DNA of 64,000 nt from Oxalobacter formigenes (GTDB lineage: Bacteria > Pseudomonadota > Gammaproteobacteria > Burkholderiales > Burkholderiaceae_D). The notes under the pieces were generated by a model that saw nothing but the letters and a program-made list of their open reading frames with translations, searched no databases and had not been told where the DNA came from. Shown here piece after piece: positions 18,399-29,400 of the stretch (positions within the stretch are counted from its first letter, which is position 1; each line of letters starts with the position of its first letter). Position numbers and translations under genes: made by a program. The DNA lies in NCBI RefSeq assembly GCF_002127965.1, contig NZ_CP018787.1, positions 2,294,001 through 2,358,000 on the forward strand, in the 5' to 3' direction.

Positions 18399-19649
18399 TT
18401 ACATTTGTTCCAGACCGAATGCCTTATGCAGTGCCCGTACAGCCAGTTCCATGTATTTTTCGTCAATGATGACGGAAATTTTGATTTCGGATGTCGAAAT
18501 CATCAGGATATTGATACCTTCCTCGGAAAGTGTACCAAACATTTTCGATGCGACGCCGACATGGCTGCGCATGCCGATCCCGATAGCCGATACTTTCGAC
18601 ACCTTGGCGTCCCCGATGATATCGGTAGCGCCGATTTCCGCCTTGATCTGGTTGTTCAGCAGATCCATTGCCCGGTTGTAATCCGGACGCGGGACGGTAA
18701 AGGTAAAATCTGTTTTCCCGTTGATCGACTGGTTCTGGATGATCATATCGACTTCGATATTGGCAGAAGCGATGGCACCCAGAATCCGGGAAGCGATACC
18801 CGGTCTGTCAGGAACCCCGACAACCGTAATTTTCGCTTCGTCACGGCTGAATGCAATTCCGGAGATAACAGTTTGTTCCATATGCGAGTCTTCTTCAAAA
18901 GTGATCAATGTGCCGGATTTGGCTTCTTCTTCGAGTGGAATGTCGGGATCGGTCATGGATGACAGTACGCGGGTGGGGACATGATAATTTCCCGCCAGTT
19001 CCACGGAACGCGTCTGCAGCACTTTCGACCCGAGCGACGCCATTTCAAGCATTTCTTCAAAGGTGATTTTTTTCAGTCTTCTGGCATCGGTCACGACACG
19101 TGGATCGGTTGTATAAACGCCATCGACGTCGGTATAAATCAGGCATTCCGCTGCCTTTAAGGCAGCGGCAACCGCTACGGCAGACGTATCGGAACCACCC
19201 CGTCCCAGAGTGGTGATATTGCCGTCTTCACTGATGCCCTGAAAACCGGCAATGATGACCACTTTTCCGGCATCGAGGTTTTCCCTGATTTTTTCCTCGT
19301 CGATGGACTGGATACGCGCCTTGGTATGGGAGGTATCGGTCTTGACAGGAACCTGCCAGCCGGTGAAGGAGACCGCCTGTTTTCCCTGCTGCATCAATGC
19401 CATCGACAACAAACCGACCGAAACCTGTTCGCCGGTCGACGTGACCATATCGAGTTCGCGCTGGTCAGGCTCCGGCATGATTTCCTTTGCCAGTCCGATC
19501 AGACGGTTTGTTTCACCCGACATGGCGGATGGAACGACGACAACCTGATGACCCGCGTTGTGCCATTTGGCGACACGCCGGGCGACGTTCTTGATGCGGT
19601 CGATCGACCCCATCGATGTCCCGCCATATTTGTGAACGACTAGAGCCAT
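18399..19649 (-). CDS. lysC: Aspartate kinase
   Basis: Phosphorylates aspartate, the first step to lysine, methionine, threonine and diaminopimelate. 416 residues: kinase domain starting VVHKYGGTSMGS, and two C-terminal ACT regulatory domains (about 265-335 and 345-410; SHVGVASKMFGTLSEEGIN). It is the monofunctional class with feedback control expected through the ACT domains. Last gene of the minus-strand cluster cysS-alkA-accA-tilS-lysC, 104 bases after tilS, and closed by a short hairpin. Confidence 0.97.
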   Translation of the reverse strand: MALVVHKYGGTSMGSIDRIKNVARRVAKWHNAGHQVVVVPSAMSGETNRLIGLAKEIMPEPDQRELDMVTSTGEQVSVGLLSMALMQQGKQAVSFTGWQVPVKTDTSHTKARIQSIDEEKIRENLDAGKVVIIAGFQGISEDGNITTLGRGGSDTSAVAVAAALKAAECLIYTDVDGVYTTDPRVVTDARRLKKITFEEMLEMASLGSKVLQTRSVELAGNYHVPTRVLSSMTDPDIPLEEEAKSGTLITFEEDSHMEQTVISGIAFSRDEAKITVVGVPDRPGIASRILGAIASANIEVDMIIQNQSINGKTDFTFTVPRPDYNRAMDLLNNQIKAEIGATDIIGDAKVSKVSAIGIGMRSHVGVASKMFGTLSEEGINILMISTSEIKISVIIDEKYMELAVRALHKAFGLEQM

Positions 19650-19753
19650 ATAATTTTTATGAATAAAAAATAAGAAAAAGTTCAGCTTTTAACTTTACCG
19701 TTTGAGGTGAAATTTAACAAGACATACTGCCAACGGCAGCATAAAAAAAGGCA

Positions 19754-21175
19754 TTATGTATCACGTTCCCATCTGATCTGCACACATTTTCCGTTTTTTT
19801 TCAGACGAGATGCGCTGATACCGATTCCGGCAACATAAACGAGATCGTCCTCAAAAAATACCAGCGGCAGGAATTGTCTTTCCCATGAGGGTATGCCCCG
19901 ATCCTGACAAAGCGCTTTCAGTGTTTTGGTGGGCCTGCCCGCCAGTTTCAGTTTGGCGCTTCCCCGGTACGGTTCGATTCTCAGTTTTCGCCTTTGCAGC
20001 CAGTCGATATCGAATCCCGTTTCACTCTCTTCAAAATATAGCGTTCCATGCCATTGATGAAGCCTGAACCTGTTTTCGCCGTGCCACTGGATTTCGAGCG
20101 GATGAGGCTGATTGCCAGTTGACTCAACTGTCCTGCCAAGCGAAATGTTCTGGCGATAACGCCGGATCGTATAACCGTCCAGAATCAGGTCAATCTGCGC
20201 GTCTTCACGTGCTTCCAGCAGCTGTTCTCTGGCCTGCACAAGCCATGCTGTCGAAGGCATGCGCACACGACTGGCCGCAAGCCAGTAGCGGAGCAGATTA
20301 TCGATCCTTTCCCGATTCAATAAACGCAGCTGCTCCAGATTCAGGCTGTTCTTTCCTGATGTGCAGGCTTCAAAATCTTTTTTCGCCACTTCCTCCAGCA
20401 GGCGCCGGGCGGAGCCTGCATGCTGCGCCGTCCGGAACAGACGTTTCTGAAATCCCGGGAAAAGGTCTTCCAGTACCGGAACCAGCCTGTGACGGATGGC
20501 GTTGCGCGTATAGGCCACATCGTCATTCGAATCGTCATCGATATGCGTTATGCCCGCTTCCACAAGCCATGAAGCCAGTTCCTTGCGTGAAACAGAAAGA
20601 AGCGGCCGCCCCAGAAAAAGCGTTTCATCTCCGAGAAGTTCCGGTGAGTGAGAGCTCGCTTCCATGCCTGACAAGCCTGCGACGCCTGTGCCACGCATCA
20701 ATTGAAGCAATACCGTTTCAACCTGATCGTCTTCATGGTGAGCCGTCAGTAAAAGAGGAATGTCATGCTTGCGGCACATCTCTCCCAGTGCCCGGTAGCG
20801 TTTTTCCCGGGCCTCGGCCTCGATTCCGTCGCCACTTTGAGGGTCAATTTGCACCCGTTGGCTATCGAAAGAGACGCCCAGCCGTATACATTCGTTTTCA
20901 CAATGGGCCAGCCAGTCATCCGCATGAGGGTTCAATCCATGATGAACGTGAAAAGCGAAGAGTGCGCAATCGTTTTCGATGGCAAAACGATGGGCAAGAT
21001 GCAACAAGACGCTCGAATCCAGCCCTCCGCTGTATGCGATGGCTATACGTGCATTTTTCAGCGATTCCTTCAAGGAAAACGATACGGAAGCTTTTGCGTC
21101 TTCCATACGAAAAACGCGCGTCAGAATGGCTTCCAACGCGCGATCAAATTCTTTTTCGACAGCAGGATTATGCAA
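19754..21175 (-). CDS. tilS: tRNA(Ile)-lysidine synthase
   Basis: Attaches lysine to C34 of the minor isoleucine tRNA (anticodon CAU), so that it reads AUA. The PP-loop ATPase signature SGGLDSS is at 49-55, followed by HHGLNPHADDW and the LLTAHHEDDQVET motif. The C-terminal substrate-binding domains follow. 473 residues from a TTG start. An ATG at 21106 would remove 23 residues, but the sequence before it (EFDRALEAILTRVF) looks like the short helix that precedes the PP-loop in related proteins, so I kept the TTG. Eleven bases after accA. Confidence 0.95.
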   Translation of the reverse strand: MHNPAVEKEFDRALEAILTRVFRMEDAKASVSFSLKESLKNARIAIAYSGGLDSSVLLHLAHRFAIENDCALFAFHVHHGLNPHADDWLAHCENECIRLGVSFDSQRVQIDPQSGDGIEAEAREKRYRALGEMCRKHDIPLLLTAHHEDDQVETVLLQLMRGTGVAGLSGMEASSHSPELLGDETLFLGRPLLSVSRKELASWLVEAGITHIDDDSNDDVAYTRNAIRHRLVPVLEDLFPGFQKRLFRTAQHAGSARRLLEEVAKKDFEACTSGKNSLNLEQLRLLNRERIDNLLRYWLAASRVRMPSTAWLVQAREQLLEAREDAQIDLILDGYTIRRYRQNISLGRTVESTGNQPHPLEIQWHGENRFRLHQWHGTLYFEESETGFDIDWLQRRKLRIEPYRGSAKLKLAGRPTKTLKALCQDRGIPSWERQFLPLVFFEDDLVYVAGIGISASRLKKNGKCVQIRWERDT

Positions 21176-21186
21176 AACAATCGCCT

Positions 21187-22161
21187 TTATTTAGCCTGTT
21201 CACTATCTTTGAACTGACCGTAATTCAGCCATTTTTCCTGCCGTGCAGCGATCAATTCATCAATCGGAATATCCTGAATCTGACGATAGGCTTCTGCCAG
21301 TTCGCGTTTCAAGGTCGCTGCAATCGCTTTGAAATCGCGATGCGCGCCGCCCAGTGGTTCATCGATGATCTTGTCGATCAGGCCAATCGATTTCAGGCGC
21401 TGTGCCGTCAGGCCCAGGGCTTCAGCGGCTTCATTGGCGCGTTCGGCGGTTTTCCACAAGATGGAAGCGCAGCCTTCAGGCGAAATGACGGAATAAACGG
21501 AGTACTGCAACATCTGGATGGTATCGGCTACGGCAATCGCCAATGCGCCACCGGAACCGCCTTCACCGATAATCGTGGCGATGACAGGCACTTTCAGGTC
21601 GGCCATGGCAAACAGGTTTTTGCCGATCGCTTCGGACTGTCCACGTTCTTCCGCGTCAATCCCCGGGAATGCGCCCGGCGTGTCGACGAAAGTAAAGATG
21701 GGCAATTTGAATTTTTCAGCCATACGCATCAGGCGCAAGGCCTTGCGGTAACCTTCCGGACGCGGCATCCCGAAATTACGGAAACTCCGTTCCTTGACGT
21801 CACGGCCTTTCTGGTGCCCCATGACGACACATGGAATACCGTTGAAACGGGCAAGTCCGCCCACGATAGCCGGATCATCCGCAAATGCACGATCGCCATG
21901 AAGCTCATGGAAATCGGTGAAAATCTCGTTGATATAGTCCAGCGTATAAGGCCGGTTCGGATGGCGGGCAATCTGCGAAACCTGCCATGGCGTCAGTTTG
22001 GAATAAATTTCCTTGGTCAGCTGCTGGCTTTTTTTCATCAGCCGCGAAATTTCTTCGGAAATATCGACAGCCGAATCATCCTGAACGAAACGCAATTCTT
22101 CAATTTTTGCGTCCAGTTCAGCGATGGGTTGCTCGAAGCTGAGAAAATTCGTTTTAGCCAC
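21187..22161 (-). CDS. accA: Acetyl-CoA carboxylase carboxyltransferase subunit alpha
   Basis: Half of the carboxyltransferase that makes malonyl-CoA for fatty-acid synthesis; partners AccD, with AccB and AccC elsewhere. 324 residues, typical. Signatures: [18 protein letters not shown] at the N-terminus, the crotonase-fold segment [20 protein letters not shown], and [11 protein letters not shown] for the oxyanion region. GTG start with AAGGAG five bases upstream. Sits between alkA and tilS in the minus-strand cluster, 52 bases after alkA. A long open frame on the other strand here is a coding shadow. Confidence 0.98.
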   Translation of the reverse strand: MAKTNFLSFEQPIAELDAKIEELRFVQDDSAVDISEEISRLMKKSQQLTKEIYSKLTPWQVSQIARHPNRPYTLDYINEIFTDFHELHGDRAFADDPAIVGGLARFNGIPCVVMGHQKGRDVKERSFRNFGMPRPEGYRKALRLMRMAEKFKLPIFTFVDTPGAFPGIDAEERGQSEAIGKNLFAMADLKVPVIATIIGEGGSGGALAIAVADTIQMLQYSVYSVISPEGCASILWKTAERANEAAEALGLTAQRLKSIGLIDKIIDEPLGGAHRDFKAIAATLKRELAEAYRQIQDIPIDELIAARQEKWLNYGQFKDSEQAK

Positions 22162-22213
22162 ACTATCTCCTTAAACCGACTGCAAGGCTCAAGCAGTCGC
22201 GAAAATTAATTTT

Positions 22214-22858
22214 TCAGTATTCTACCGGAAGTGGTGTCAAACTGCGCCACAAATACCATGTTGCGACAGTACACCACGGTTCCCATTTCCCTGCAATTTC
22301 TTGCACGTCTTTTTTGCCGATGTCTTTACCGGAAAAATAAGACATGCTGATTCCTTTCAACAAGCCGACATCGTCTAACGGCAATACGTTTGGCCGCATC
22401 AGATTGAATATCAAAAACATCTCGGCAGTCCAGCGCCCGATCCCGCGAACCTGCGTCAGGTCGGCAATAATTTCTTCATCCGGCATATCGGGCCATTGAT
22501 CGGCCTGAATTTTACGCTCGACAAAATGAAACGCCAAATCTTTCAGATATTCCACTTTCCGTCTGGATAAACCGGCAGCGGAAAGCATTTCTGCACTGGC
22601 AGTCATGATTTCTTCAGGAGAACTGGCCGGGCAAACCAGCAGGAAACGCTTCCAGATGGAATCCGCTGCCTTGACTGAAATCTGCTGTCCGACAATCGAC
22701 CGGGCCAGTGTCTGAAAAGGTTCTCCACGGGTTTGCAAACGATCCTTGCCCGAGGTGGCAATCAGCTTTTGCATGATGGGGTCGCGCATCCCCAATTCTG
22801 CGCATGCCCGATCCCAGCACCCCTCATCGAGCATGGAAATCGTTTGCCCGTCTGTCAT
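22214..22858 (-). CDS. alkA: DNA-3-methyladenine glycosylase II family (HhH-GPD)
   Basis: Base-excision repair enzyme removing alkylated purines. 214 residues, the short bacterial form without the N-terminal AlkA domain. The helix-hairpin-helix is VRGIGRWTAEMFLIF, followed by PLDDVGLLKGI, which holds the catalytic aspartate. RSIVGQQISVKAADSIWKR is the conserved N-terminal helix region. The ATG begins directly after the cysS stop codon with no gap, implying coupled translation. An unrelated glycosylase for similar lesions (Mpg type) lies 3 kb away. Confidence 0.92.
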   Translation of the reverse strand: MTDGQTISMLDEGCWDRACAELGMRDPIMQKLIATSGKDRLQTRGEPFQTLARSIVGQQISVKAADSIWKRFLLVCPASSPEEIMTASAEMLSAAGLSRRKVEYLKDLAFHFVERKIQADQWPDMPDEEIIADLTQVRGIGRWTAEMFLIFNLMRPNVLPLDDVGLLKGISMSYFSGKDIGKKDVQEIAGKWEPWCTVATWYLWRSLTPLPVEY

Positions 22859-24247
22859 TTATGAACGACGCCACTCAGTCAGGCCACCGGGTTTGTCTTC
22901 GAGGACAATGCCTTTTTCAAGCAACTCACTTCTGATCTTGTCGGCTTCGGCGAAATTCTTCGCTTTCTTGGCATCGATACGGGCCTGAATTTGCGACTCG
23001 ATCCATTTTTCCTCGCCTTCATCGACAGCGCCGTCGCCCTGCAGGAATTGGCGCGGATCGCGTTCCAGAAGTCCCAGAACACCTGCCAGCGCTTTCAATT
23101 GCGAACCCAGTTCGGCCAAATGGGTCCGGTTCACTTCATTGGCCAGTTCGAACAGGACAGCCACCGCTTCAGGCGTATTGAAGTCGTCGTTCATGGCACT
23201 GGCGAAGCGCTTTGCGTATTCGCTGTCCCAGTCAACCGCCTGGTCTTTGACGTCAACATCTTTCAAGGCCGTATAAAGACGGGTCAGAGCATTTTTTGCA
23301 TCGTCAAGATGGGCGTCGGAATAATTCAACGGACTGCGGTAATGCGAACGGATGATGAAGAAGCGAAGCACTTCGGCGTCATAGCTTTTCAGGACATCGC
23401 GAATGGTGAAGAAATTGCCAAGGGACTTGGACATTTTTTCGTTATCGACGCGGACGAAACCGTTGTGCATCCAGTAATTGACGAACGGATGATGTGACGC
23501 CCCTTCCGACTGGGCGATTTCATTTTCATGATGCGGGAACTGCAAATCGGCTCCGCCACCGTGAATATCGAAATGTTCGCCGAGCAGTTTGGAGGACATG
23601 GCCGAGCATTCGATATGCCAGCCCGGACGGCCAGTCCCCCATCGGGAAGGCCATTTGGCTTCTTCCGGTTCGGTCGGTTTGGCGGACTTCCATAAAACGA
23701 AATCCAGCGGGTCGCGCTTTCCGGTATTGATATCGACCCGTTCACCTGCTCGCAAATCATCCAGCGATTTGCCGGACAGTTTGCCGTAGCCTTCAAAATC
23801 CCGCACGGAATAATTCACGTCCCCATCCGTGGACTGGTAAGCCAATCCGTTCTTTTCGAGCTTGCCGATCAGTTCCAGCATTTCCGGGACGTACTCGGTC
23901 GCTCTCGGTTCATGATCGGGAGGCAGGATACCGAGTGCACAGGTATCTTCATGCATGTATTGGGTAAAACGGGAAGTCAGGCTGGAAATCGGTTCACCGT
24001 TTTCGGCGGCGCGATTGATGATCTTGTCGTCGATATCGGTGATGTTGCGGACATAAGTCACCTCATATCCCGTCGCTTTCAGCCAGCGGTAAACGACGTC
24101 GAAAGACATCATCATCCGGGCATGCCCTATGTGACAATAATCGTAAATCGTCATGCCGCATACGTACATTCTCACTTTACCCGGTTCAATAGGCGTAAAG
24201 ACTTCTTTGCTTCTCGTTAAACTGTTATATATCTGCAGACTGTCCAT
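22859..24247 (-). CDS. cysS: Cysteinyl-tRNA synthetase
   Basis: Class I synthetase charging tRNA-Cys. 462 residues, normal. HIGH motif at 39-42 (CHIGHAR), KMSKS in [11 protein letters not shown]. The zinc site is built from C30, the ECSAM cysteine, and His and Glu of [12 protein letters not shown]. It is the first gene of the minus-strand cluster leading to lysC. The 295-base upstream gap is shared with the divergent ppiB. No T-box or other leader was seen. Confidence 0.98.
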   Translation of the reverse strand: MDSLQIYNSLTRSKEVFTPIEPGKVRMYVCGMTIYDYCHIGHARMMMSFDVVYRWLKATGYEVTYVRNITDIDDKIINRAAENGEPISSLTSRFTQYMHEDTCALGILPPDHEPRATEYVPEMLELIGKLEKNGLAYQSTDGDVNYSVRDFEGYGKLSGKSLDDLRAGERVDINTGKRDPLDFVLWKSAKPTEPEEAKWPSRWGTGRPGWHIECSAMSSKLLGEHFDIHGGGADLQFPHHENEIAQSEGASHHPFVNYWMHNGFVRVDNEKMSKSLGNFFTIRDVLKSYDAEVLRFFIIRSHYRSPLNYSDAHLDDAKNALTRLYTALKDVDVKDQAVDWDSEYAKRFASAMNDDFNTPEAVAVLFELANEVNRTHLAELGSQLKALAGVLGLLERDPRQFLQGDGAVDEGEEKWIESQIQARIDAKKAKNFAEADKIRSELLEKGIVLEDKPGGLTEWRRS

Positions 24248-24411
24248 GAGAGAGACTTGGAAATAAATTCAAATAAAACAGATATTTTACTGTGATATAC
24301 CCTTTTTGGACATGGGTTTTGGTCATGCATTTCAAACCGGCATCATTCCTGACCGACAGTCTGGCAGCCGGACACAGGCAATATCGCTGAAACAAAGAGT
24401 TTGCTAGAATG

Positions 24412-24420
24412 CCGTTAGCG
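24412..24420 (+). promoter_or_regulatory. Extended -10 promoter for ppiB-lpxH-mpg
   Basis: TG-n-TAGAAT (TGCTAGAAT) about 122 bases before ppiB fits an extended -10. No recognisable -35 is present at 17 bases, which such promoters can lack. The leader between it and ppiB contains no gene. Confidence 0.45.
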
Positions 24421-24542
24421 TGAAATGAATGCTTTTTCATTGTTTATTAAAATCATTAGCCTGTTCATCTGTCAGAATATAGGGAATATTTTTTGTTCAC
24501 GACTGCATCTGGCAGATTTTCAATCTCATCATAAGGAATATT

Positions 24543-25031
24543 ATGGCCGTCGCACTTCACACCAATCTCGGTACGATCAAGATCGAACTCGATGCCGAAA
24601 AAGCACCGAAAACCGTTGAAAACTTTCTGAACTACGTTCGTTCCGGACATTACGACAACACCATTTTCCATCGTGTCATCAACGGTTTCATGATTCAGGG
24701 CGGCGGTTTCGAACCCGGCATGACCCAGAAAAAGACGAATGCACCGGTTGAAAACGAAGCGAACAACGGTTTGTCCAACGAAACCTATAGCATCGCGATG
24801 GCAAGAACGTCCGACCCGCACTCCGCGACGGCCCAGTTCTTCATTAACGTCAGCGACAATGATTTCCTCGACTATCCGGGACAGGATGGCTGGGGCTACT
24901 GCGTTTTCGGCACCGTAACCGAAGGCAAGGAAATCGTCGACAAGATCAAGAACGTCAAAACCGGCCGTGCAGGCATGCATGCTGACGTACCGATGGAAGA
25001 CGTCGTCATCGAAAAAGCGGAAGAAGTCTGA
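24543..25031 (+). CDS. ppiB: Cytoplasmic peptidyl-prolyl cis-trans isomerase B (cyclophilin)
   Basis: Catalyses prolyl isomerisation during folding. 162 residues with no signal peptide, thus the cytoplasmic PpiB rather than periplasmic PpiA. Cyclophilin landmarks: [15 protein letters not shown], then [20 protein letters not shown], and a C-terminal [14 protein letters not shown]. Twenty-five bases before lpxH, probably one operon with lpxH and mpg. Confidence 0.97.
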   Translation: MAVALHTNLGTIKIELDAEKAPKTVENFLNYVRSGHYDNTIFHRVINGFMIQGGGFEPGMTQKKTNAPVENEANNGLSNETYSIAMARTSDPHSATAQFFINVSDNDFLDYPGQDGWGYCVFGTVTEGKEIVDKIKNVKTGRAGMHADVPMEDVVIEKAEEV

Positions 25032-25055
25032 TTTCAATTTGAATGCCGAATCCAT

Positions 25056-25832
25056 ATGAACCAGCCTGCCTCACCAATGAAAAGTTCAAAAGCGCTTTTC
25101 ATTTCTGATCTGCACTTGCAGGCTGGCGCCCCAAAAACCATTGCCGCTTTTCAGAAGTTTCTTGAAAAGAAAGCAACGCAGGCTGAACAGCTCTATATTC
25201 TTGGCGATTTGTTTGAATATTGGGTGGGTGACGACGATATGGATTCGGAAGCGGTACAAGTCATTGTCGGCGCGATCCGCCAGGTTTCAGACAGGGGCAC
25301 AGCCGTTTTCTGGATTCCCGGCAATCGGGACCTGCTGACCGGCAGAAAATTCCTGCGATCCATCGGCGCAAAAGCACTTCCCGATCTGGCGATCGTCGAA
25401 TTCGGCAACAAAAAGCTCATGCTGGCGCATGGCGATGCGCAATGTACGGATGACATCAACTACATGCGCTTCCGGAAACGCACCCATAACCCGATCGTGC
25501 GCTTCCTGTTTCTGGCTCTCCCGCTGTCCAAAAGAAGAAAGATCATTACCGGCTACCGTCAGGAAAGCAAAAAAGCCAATGAGAGCAAATCGGCCGACAT
25601 CATGGACGTCAACGCCTCCGTCATCGCCGATCTCTTCAGGCAAACCGGCGCATCCGTCATGATTCACGGCCATACCCATCGCCCCGGACGCCATATCTGT
25701 ACCACTGAAAAGGGCGAATGCACCCGTCTGGTCCTGTCGGACTGGAGTCTCGATGGCGACACGCCCCGGGGTGACTGGATCGAAATCGGTATGGATAACG
25801 AAATCATCCGGCATTCCGTGCTGGAACTTTAA
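25056..25832 (+). CDS. lpxH: UDP-2,3-diacylglucosamine hydrolase
   Basis: Cleaves UDP-2,3-diacylglucosamine to lipid X in lipid A synthesis, at the inner face of the membrane. Metallophosphoesterase motifs: FISDLHL (D18, H20), GDLFEYWVGDD, PGNRDLL, and HGHTHRPG near the C-terminus. 258 residues from the first ATG; the second ATG (25077) is equally possible and would give 251. Middle gene of ppiB-lpxH-mpg. Confidence 0.95.
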   Translation: MNQPASPMKSSKALFISDLHLQAGAPKTIAAFQKFLEKKATQAEQLYILGDLFEYWVGDDDMDSEAVQVIVGAIRQVSDRGTAVFWIPGNRDLLTGRKFLRSIGAKALPDLAIVEFGNKKLMLAHGDAQCTDDINYMRFRKRTHNPIVRFLFLALPLSKRRKIITGYRQESKKANESKSADIMDVNASVIADLFRQTGASVMIHGHTHRPGRHICTTEKGECTRLVLSDWSLDGDTPRGDWIEIGMDNEIIRHSVLEL

Positions 25833-25846
25833 ACCTTGCCAAAGCT

Positions 25847-26443
25847 ATGTTGCTGCGACCTGAAAAAATCGATTTTCTGCAAACATCGAATATCGTCGCG
25901 CAACAACTGATCGGTTCGTTTTTTTCTTACCGTGGCGTCGGGGGTATCATCGTCGAAACGGAAGCCTACGACCAGACCGATCCTGCCTCCCACAGTTTTT
26001 GTGGCCCGACCGAACGCAACGCGATCATGTTCGGGCCTCCGGAAGCGATATACGTTTACCGCTCTTACGGCATTCACTGGTGCTTCAATTTCGTCTGCGG
26101 AGAAGAAAACCACGGCTCCGCCGTTCTGATCCGCGCTATTGAACCCACCGTTGGTATCGACACGATGAAAAAGCGGCGGAACATGTCAGATGTTCGCCTC
26201 TTGTGCGCAGGTCCCGGACGGGTTTGTCAGGCACTCGGAATAACGCATCGGGAAAACGGGCTGTCGCTCAGTTCAAAAGAATGTCTCTTTAAGGCAGGAA
26301 CCCTGCCAGTTAACATCGTTGCCGGGCCGAGAATCGGCATTTCAAAGGCAGTGGACGTTCCCTGGCGTTTCGGTCTGGCCGGATCACGTTTTTTAAGCCG
26401 CCCCTTCCCGAAAGGATCGCCGGTTTTCAAGAGCGGCAAATAA
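25847..26443 (+). CDS. mpg: 3-methyladenine DNA glycosylase, AAG/Mpg family
   Basis: Monofunctional alkyladenine glycosylase removing 3-methyladenine, hypoxanthine and ethenoadenine. 198 residues. Family motifs: VETEAYDQTDPASHS, RNAIMFGPPEAIYVYRSYGIH, LCAGPGRVCQALGIT. The catalytic glutamate should be the E of VETEAY. It lies 14 bases after lpxH, with which it has no functional link. Convergent with the DUF748 gene, 9 bases apart, with no terminator between them. Confidence 0.95.
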   Translation: MLLRPEKIDFLQTSNIVAQQLIGSFFSYRGVGGIIVETEAYDQTDPASHSFCGPTERNAIMFGPPEAIYVYRSYGIHWCFNFVCGEENHGSAVLIRAIEPTVGIDTMKKRRNMSDVRLLCAGPGRVCQALGITHRENGLSLSSKECLFKAGTLPVNIVAGPRIGISKAVDVPWRFGLAGSRFLSRPFPKGSPVFKSGK

Positions 26444-26452
26444 AACAGCCAG

Positions 26453-29400
26453 TCAGTTTTTCCAGCGCAAATTGAAATCGACGCGATGCGCAGGTTTGTC
26501 TTTTTCAGCTACACCCTTCTTGCTGGCAAGCAGATAGATTCTTTCATCAGGCACTTTGCCTTTCAGCACCAGCCAGGTCTTGACCGCTTTCGCCCTGCGG
26601 TTCGCCAGAAGAATCAGGTTGTCGTTCGTCGAGGCATAATGCCGGATCAGCAATTTCTCCATTTCCGGAACCGGGAGTGCCTTGTCGAAAATAACCAGTT
26701 CTTTCGGCTTGTCGAATTTTTCGCTCTTGTAAACTTCTTTCAGCAATTCCGGATATTCCTTTTCACTGACCGTAATCTCTTCGAACGATTGCGCTCCCGT
26801 TTTTTTCCGCTTCAGCGAACGGATTTTTCTGTCCAGCGTCGACTGGCCAAGCCCTTCCCTGTCCGCGACGTCGTCATACATTCCCGTAATTTCGAGCTTC
26901 AGCTTCGGCCGTTTCACCAGACCTTTAGACAGCCGTTCCAGACGTTTTTCACCCTCTTTCGACAAGTTGGCGCTGCCAGGTTCGAAAACCATGCCCGAGA
27001 GGTTTTTCTCTTTCTCATTCAAAGAGGACAGCCATGCGAAAGGAGCTGTCACGATTCTCTTCAGGGTATTCAAAATGACTTTCCCGACTATGCTGCCCAG
27101 CGAGAACTGGGGATCGTTCAGTGAACCGGCAATCGGGACATTGAGATCGATGACGCCGTCACTGTCTTTCAACAGGGCCAGAGCCAGTTCGATGGACGAG
27201 CTGATCGTTTCCTTGCTTTCGACTTTTTCGCCCAGCGTCAACTGGTCAAGAATCAGAGAATTCTCGGCCGTCAGCATCCCGTTCTGAACCTTGTAAGTTG
27301 CTTTATACGTCAGTTTTCCTTTTTCGATCCCATAACCCAGATACTTGCCGGAATAAGCAGAAAATTGCGCCAGTTCCATGCCTGTCACCTGTGCCTTGAT
27401 ATTCAGGGTCAAATTATCACTTAACGGGTTAATGTAACCGGAAATATCCAGCGGTGCTCCATTAACCTGACCCAACAGGCGAATTCTCGATTGCGTTTTC
27501 GGGTCGTTCGACAAATTGAGGAATGCGCCACGCAGATTCTGGATATTGGCCGTGTAACGAGGCTTGATGAAATTGTCTGAAAAACGGACGGTTCCGTTGC
27601 GGATGATCCATTTTTTGATGACGAGCGAAAAGTCCGGTTTTCCCTGACTGTCCGGTGCTTGTATAACGGCTTTCTGCGTTGCGGTTTCCGGTTTGTCTTG
27701 CTCCGGCTTTGCCTTTTCCTGCGTGGCAGTAAGCGGCTCCACTGTAGCTACATCGTTTTGAGCTGTGGCAGGCTTTGGTTCCTCTTCATTTTCAGTCAGG
27801 CTTTTCTGTCCGCCAGCCTTGCTGCGCAAAATGTTCTGAAGATTCAAACGACCGTCCGCCAGCAGGATGACTCTGGCAGACACACCATTCATGACCGCCT
27901 TGTCGATTGTCACTGCCAGAGGATTCAGATCGACTGTTACCCCTTCAAACGCCAGGTCTTTCCAGCTGACGACCGGACGCCGGCTCAACTGGTCTACAGC
28001 AGCCAGACTTCCGATTGCCGCCCCTCCCTTGAACTGCCCCTGCAAACCGCCGGATGCGCCCTCTCCGACCAGCAGTTTGCCCTTGATGGACAAATCGGCT
28101 TTTCTCAGGGAAAGGTTCACGTACTCGTCGATATACGGCTGGATAAACCGGATATCGACATTTTTGATATCCACATCCAGATCGGCTTTCATTGGCGAAA
28201 CATTAATGGTTCCTTTTACGATATACGTACCATGATCGTTGATTTTCGCGCTGGCAGACACGGCAAGCGGTTTGTCCATTGCATCGGACAAATCATTTAC
28301 CTTGACATCGAGCTGGGATACTTTGGTGACTATCGGTTCCTTCGGGTGTCTGTTTTCAAGATGAAGTGACCAGTTTTCAAGTGCAGCCTGTTTGATCCGG
28401 AAATGAAAACCGGACTTTTCCTCTGCCTTGTCGACGGCTTTTTGTACTACGCCAGACTTGTCACCCCCTTTGAACTTGTCCAGCAGTTCGGGCATGCTGT
28501 GGATGAAACTGATCCGCGTGCCGGTCGAAACAACGCTGCTGGCAGTCACGTCATGTTTATCCATATCAAGTGACAGTTTTTCAACACTCAAACCGATATT
28601 TCTGGCTGATATATTGACCGGCGTCTTGTATGTTTTATCCGTAATGAAAACCTGCCCTCCGCTCACGGCAAGCTGACCCAGATCGATGGCAAACGACTGT
28701 TTTTCCGCAGGTTTTTCGTTCTTCGCTGTCTGTGTTCCGGTGTCGGTCTTTTTCCCTGTATTCAACAGGAGTTCAACATTCCATTGCCCGTTATTGTTTC
28801 TATCCAGAAACACTTCCGGATTTTTCAAGCCGATACGACCGATACCGATCTTTCCCGAGAGGATATCGCTTTTGTCGATATCGACCTTGAGTTCCGAAAA
28901 TTTGAGGACGGCAGCACCATTCGATTCCGCGAGCGACACTGAATTCAGGGTAACGTCACCCCGAACCAGAATGCGTCTTTTTTCCTCTTTCTTTCTCGGG
29001 AATATGATGTCAAGATCAGCCGAGAATTTGCCGCTTTTCAGTTTGAATCCCGGATCGAATGGAAGATAACCCAGATAGGTCGGCAGATCGAGTTTGTCCA
29101 GCTTGACGCTGATCTTGCCGGACTTCTTGTCGTATGCCGGTTTCGTTCTGGATTTCCCGACCAGTTCGATTCTGTCATTGTTGACCTTTGCGCTTATCGC
29201 CAGAGCCGTGAAAATCTCGACCTGTGAAGGCATATTGGCAATGACGGGAATATCGATATTCAGCTCGTCGATCAGCAGGGTCTTTTTCCGCTGTAGATCG
29301 TCTACCCGTATGGTTCCGTTGTCGATCTGGATATTGTTGATCGAGAAATTCGATTTCGATTCGTCTTCTTTCGGTTGGGTGGCATAAGCCACAAGATCAT

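Noticed and set aside
20119-22209. 696-codon open frame on the plus strand
   Set aside because: It is antisense to tilS and accA, both certain genes. The translation is rich in Arg, Pro, His and Phe with no domain pattern, so it is a codon-bias shadow.
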